DNA from: Chelydra serpentina
Taxonomy: Eukaryota; Chordata; Testudines; Chelydridae
DNA length: 64,000 nucleotides
Direction of reading: 5' to 3'
NCBI GenBank assembly: GCA_037349315.1
Contig: JBAIAC010000051.1
Span: 27,192,001 to 27,256,000 of the forward strand
Part shown: positions 57,099 through 64,000 of the stretch, piece by piece
How positions within the stretch are numbered: the first letter of the stretch is position 1
How the letters are laid out: each line of letters begins with the position of its first letter
The notes under the pieces: model-generated
What the model saw: the letters and a program-made list of their open reading frames with translations, nothing else
The model's database searches: none
Told to the model about the DNA's origin: nothing
Made by a program: the position numbers and the translations under genes

Positions 57099-57591
57099 AG
57101 TCCCTTGCCTTCACTAGCAGGACCAAGTACTGTCCCCTGACAGATTTTTGCCCCAGATCCCTAAATGGCCCCCTCAAGGATTGAACTCATAACCCTGGAT
57201 TTAGCAGGCCAATGCTCAAACCACTGAGCTATCCCTCCCCCATTCAGGCAATGCATTTTATAATGTCAGGACTTGATCAAGCCAAAAACAAAGGTTCTTT
57301 AATGCAATGGGTGCAGCTATGTGGTGTGTCCCCCCGCGATGGTGTGTGTGTGTTATTCCCTGTTCCTGGTGGTGCTATTATCCATTGTTTGTTGTTACAG
57401 TAAACGCTTACATTGCAGTAGAACCCAGTCAGGATCGGTTCCATGGCTCTTGGGATTGAGAGCTACATCCAAGATGCGGTCTCTTGCAGTTCAGCCAGGT
57501 CGCTCTTTGATGCCTGCAGCCGTCTGTACTCTAAACTTTCTAGGTCATTTCCCAGTTTGACGCAGGCCACCTGTGTATTTGTTAAACTTAG

Positions 57592-57848
57592 AATCATAGA
57601 ATCTCAGGGTTGGAAGGGACCTCAGGAGGTCATCTAGTCCAACCCCCTGCTCAAAGCAGGACCAACACCAACTAGATCATCCCAGCCAGGGCTTTGTCAA
57701 GCCTGACCTTAAAAACCTCTAAGGAAGGAGGTTCCACCACCTCCCTAGGTAACCCATTCCAGTGCTTCACCACCCTACTAGTGAAAAAGTTTTTCCTAAT
57801 ATCCAACCTAAACCTCCCTCTCTGCAACTTGAGACCATTACTTCTTAT
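57592..57848 (-). repeat. CR1 LINE 3' fragment, minus strand
   Basis: It starts with an octamer tail (aatcatagaatctcaggg) and encodes the last about 55 codons of ORF2, ending at the natural stop. It is severely 5'-truncated and close to the young CR1 at 54904. Confidence 0.9.
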
Positions 57849-58507
57849 TTTGGTGTCATCCACAGACATGGTAGCAGTGGAATTTCCACTAAAGAAATTG
57901 ATGAGAGCCGAATGTGAGACAGCCTTGTAGGGAGCAGATCTGTGCTTCCTTTCTTTTGCATTTCACTTTATTTATGTCTAGTCAGAAGAGCCTCTAGAAA
58001 GTCTCAGACAGGCCTGGACTGGGGTGGAATAAGCAGCAAGTATCACTGCTGGGAGACTAACAGATGCTTCATCCATGTGGCAGGAGCTGCTCTGTCCTGC
58101 TGCTGCTACACCGAGCTAAGACTAAGAGCCATCCCTATCAATCATACATGTAGCAACTGGCTGAAACCAAAATTGAGGAATCTCGTATTTCCAAGAAGGG
58201 GGCCAGTATCTGGACACCTCTCCTCCATGAGCTATGTGGCAGAAGGTATATTCTGAGATTCAAACAGGAAAAGGACAGTTGCTAGGTTCTCTGGGCGGAA
58301 GCGGGGTCAGATGCTTACCTCCTCTGATTCATGCTTCTCTCCACAATGATAAAAATAATGAAAATGATTTTCTACCCAAAAATGACACCAGCGGTTGCAA
58401 ATCTGATGCATTACTGGGGAAAATGATCTAAATCTTGATATATCGGCACTCAGATTTGTCTAAGCAGGATGCTATCTAAGTAGTACCTTCCTCCTGTATA
58501 TAAATAG

Positions 58508-62455
<3,948 letters not shown>

Positions 62456-62725
62456 GAACATAAGAAAGGTCAGACTGGGTCAGACCAATGGTTCACTTAG
62501 CCCAGTATCCTGTCTTCCAACCGTGGGCAGTGCCAGATGCTTCCGAGGGAATGAACAGACCAGGGCAGTTATCAAGTGATCCATCCTCTGTCCTCCAGTC
62601 CCAGCTTCTGGCAGTTGGAAGTTTAGGGACACCCAGAGCATGAGGTTGCCTCCCTGCCATTTTAGCTAATAGCTAGTGATGGAGCTGTCCTTCATGGACT
62701 TATCTTGTTCTTTTTTGACTTCTTC
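62456..62725 (-). repeat. CR1 LINE 3' fragment, minus strand
   Basis: 'gaacataagaaaggtcagac ... cagtatcctgtcttccaacc ... gaagtttagggacacccaga', the same subfamily as 16857-17070. Confidence 0.8.
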
Positions 62726-63639
62726 CGGGGTGACAGCAGAGCGCCCCCCCCCTCCCACAAGCCCCACTGATAAGTACAGGCCTTGGCCTCTCTGCTGGGA
62801 CCCTGTAGGGAAGGGGACAGGTTGTTTTGTGTAGGTTTTTGTGGCCTGCACACCAGTCAGCTAGGCCCTGGGCTGAGACCAACCCTCCATTTAGCCTGTA
62901 GAACAACGGCTAGTCCTGAGGGACCAGGCTGTCGCCCAGCTAGGAGGACCCACGCAGGGAGTTTTCTACTAGATCATTCCTTCAAAGGGTGGGGCAGGTA
63001 GAGGGGTCACAGCCAAGATCCCGTGGGTCCCCAGGGATCCATCAGAGCCTGGGGTGTCCCGTTGGAGGAACATCTCTCCCTGGAGGCAGGTTCCACGGAA
63101 CAGAGAGAAGGTCCTGGAGTCAGAGCCAGTGCAGCCTTCTGTGAAGATTTCCCTCTGCTTTCCAGAGGAGACAATGCATTGTGCACCTCCTGCCATATGT
63201 ATGGAGACCCACCCACTGGAGAGTGCTCCAGGGGGTGCAGCAGGGACACTCCCCACTTCCACGCAGGCGGAGAGGAGAATCTAGGCATGGAGCGGCCCCT
63301 CCCTGTGCGCATGCTGGCAGGGCACTCTGGCCCGAGTGAGTGTTAAATGCCTTTAGGAGCTGCCTTTTTCTTTTGCCCTTTTGGGCTCCTGCAGGGATCA
63401 GCGGAGGGGGAGAGCGTCTTTGGGGCTATTGGGGCAGGGAGAAAGGTCAGGTCTGGATATAATGAATCCAGGGACTGCAGACATGGCTCCAGGAACATAG
63501 ACCTCTCTGCCATTGGCCCGAGCAGGGCTGCCTTAACTGGCCTCAGACTTGGTCATGCTCAGATACAGAGCTCCTACCCTGCAAGGTGTCATGGGAGCAG
63601 GGACAAGCTGGCAGCATGAGGCTGTTTAATAATAACTTC
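62726..63639 (+). other. SNTA1 intron 2, unique part
   Basis: GC-rich at 62740-63340 with overlapping open frames up to 107 codons on both strands. None shows syntrophin sequence or any other domain. Confidence 0.55.
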
Positions 63640-64000
63640 TAACTTCCATCCAGCCCGGCACCTTGACTCTGGCAGTGGCCAGTACCAGTTGCTTCAGCAG
63701 ATGATGTAACCTCATCCCCTCCGTTCTGTGCCTCTATAAAGGACAATCGGACAATGACTGGCCTTCAAGGCAATCTCTCCCTAACCCTGGGTATCTAGTC
63801 TTTGGTTTCTGTCCTGAACCATGGAGGCTGATATCTCCGATACCTTTTTAATACTAGCTAGTGGAACTGTGGGTATTATTATTATTCACATGTGTGTCCA
63901 GTCCTTTTCTGAATCTTCCTTGCTAAACTCTTTGCCTGCGCAATAGCTTGTGGCTGAGAGTTCCACTGACAAATTGTGTTGTGTAAAAGAACGATTCCTG
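63640..64000 (-). repeat. Old CR1 3' region, minus strand, cut by the window end
   Basis: 'ttctaacttccatccagccc ... cagtggccagtaccagttgc ... agagttccactgacaaattg' follows an older CR1 subfamily, diverged. It runs off the window. Confidence 0.6.

Larger units (their letters stand above)
54849..57241 (-). repeat. tRNA-derived SINE split by a CR1 insertion
   Basis: Reading the minus strand, the tRNA-like head (gggggagggatagctcagtg) starts at 57241 and the B box gttcaatcc is near 57180. The body runs to 'ggtcctgctagtgaaggcaa' near 57105. The sequence then breaks and resumes at 54903 with 'gactcaatgacctttcaagg', ending 'ggagattggcatatctccat'. The two pieces join as one SINE once the CR1 is removed. 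This tail differs from that of the SINE at 47663, so two SINE subfamilies are present. Confidence 0.85.

Overview
The window looks like nuclear DNA of a reptile, most likely a turtle. It has long non-coding stretches and spliced genes. It carries many CR1 LINE fragments ending in the 8-bp ATTCTATG-type tail, and tRNA-derived SINEs whose 3' ends copy the CR1 tail, as in the turtle tortoise/Cry SINEs. It also holds a PIF/Harbinger transposon, Ty3/Gypsy remnants and many small hAT-type elements with 8-bp target duplications. No bacterial operon, CRISPR array, rRNA or true tRNA gene was seen.

Only one host gene can be supported: the 5' end of an alpha-1-syntrophin gene (SNTA1) on the plus strand. 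Exon 1 is 49570-49837 and exon 2 is 58542-58727. Splice sites and phase agree, and the two exons together build the N-terminal half-PH region and nearly all of the PDZ domain. A CpG-rich promoter lies just upstream. The last 5.3 kb is the start of intron 2, and the remaining exons lie beyond the window. In human, the gene beyond the SNTA1 promoter is CBFA2T2 in divergent orientation (recalled, not seen here), so 1-49 kb is probably the intergenic spacer.

Layout: 1-8.9 kb is mostly unique spacer. At 8.9-9.7 kb three hAT-type elements are nested. At 10.5-11.6 kb there is a decayed CR1. At 12.8-14.0 kb a 46-bp tandem array is split by an LTR-like insertion. From 15 to 21 kb there are scattered CR1 and hAT pieces and a foldback repeat. 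From 21.2 to 30.1 kb an old minus-strand CR1 is split by a 5.36-kb Harbinger element with two intact genes and by an 855-bp solo LTR. From 30.1 to 34.5 kb there are two degraded Gypsy remnants in opposite orientations, each holding a hAT-type element with a perfect 8-bp duplication. One remnant has integrase upstream of reverse transcriptase. From 36 to 43.5 kb there are more hAT-type elements, one filled with a 59-bp palindromic satellite, plus a second solo LTR of the same family. From 44.7 to 49.3 kb there are CR1, SINE, foldback and hAT-type elements, the last in the SNTA1 promoter region. SNTA1 intron 1 contains a young CR1 with a 677-codon ORF, inserted inside a SINE tail.

Mobile-element boundaries were set mainly by target-site duplications read directly from the sequence. 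These are 8 bp for hAT-like elements, TTA for Harbinger, 5 bp for LTRs and 10-14 bp for the foldback family. Family names rest on recognised motifs and remembered consensus patterns; no database search was run.
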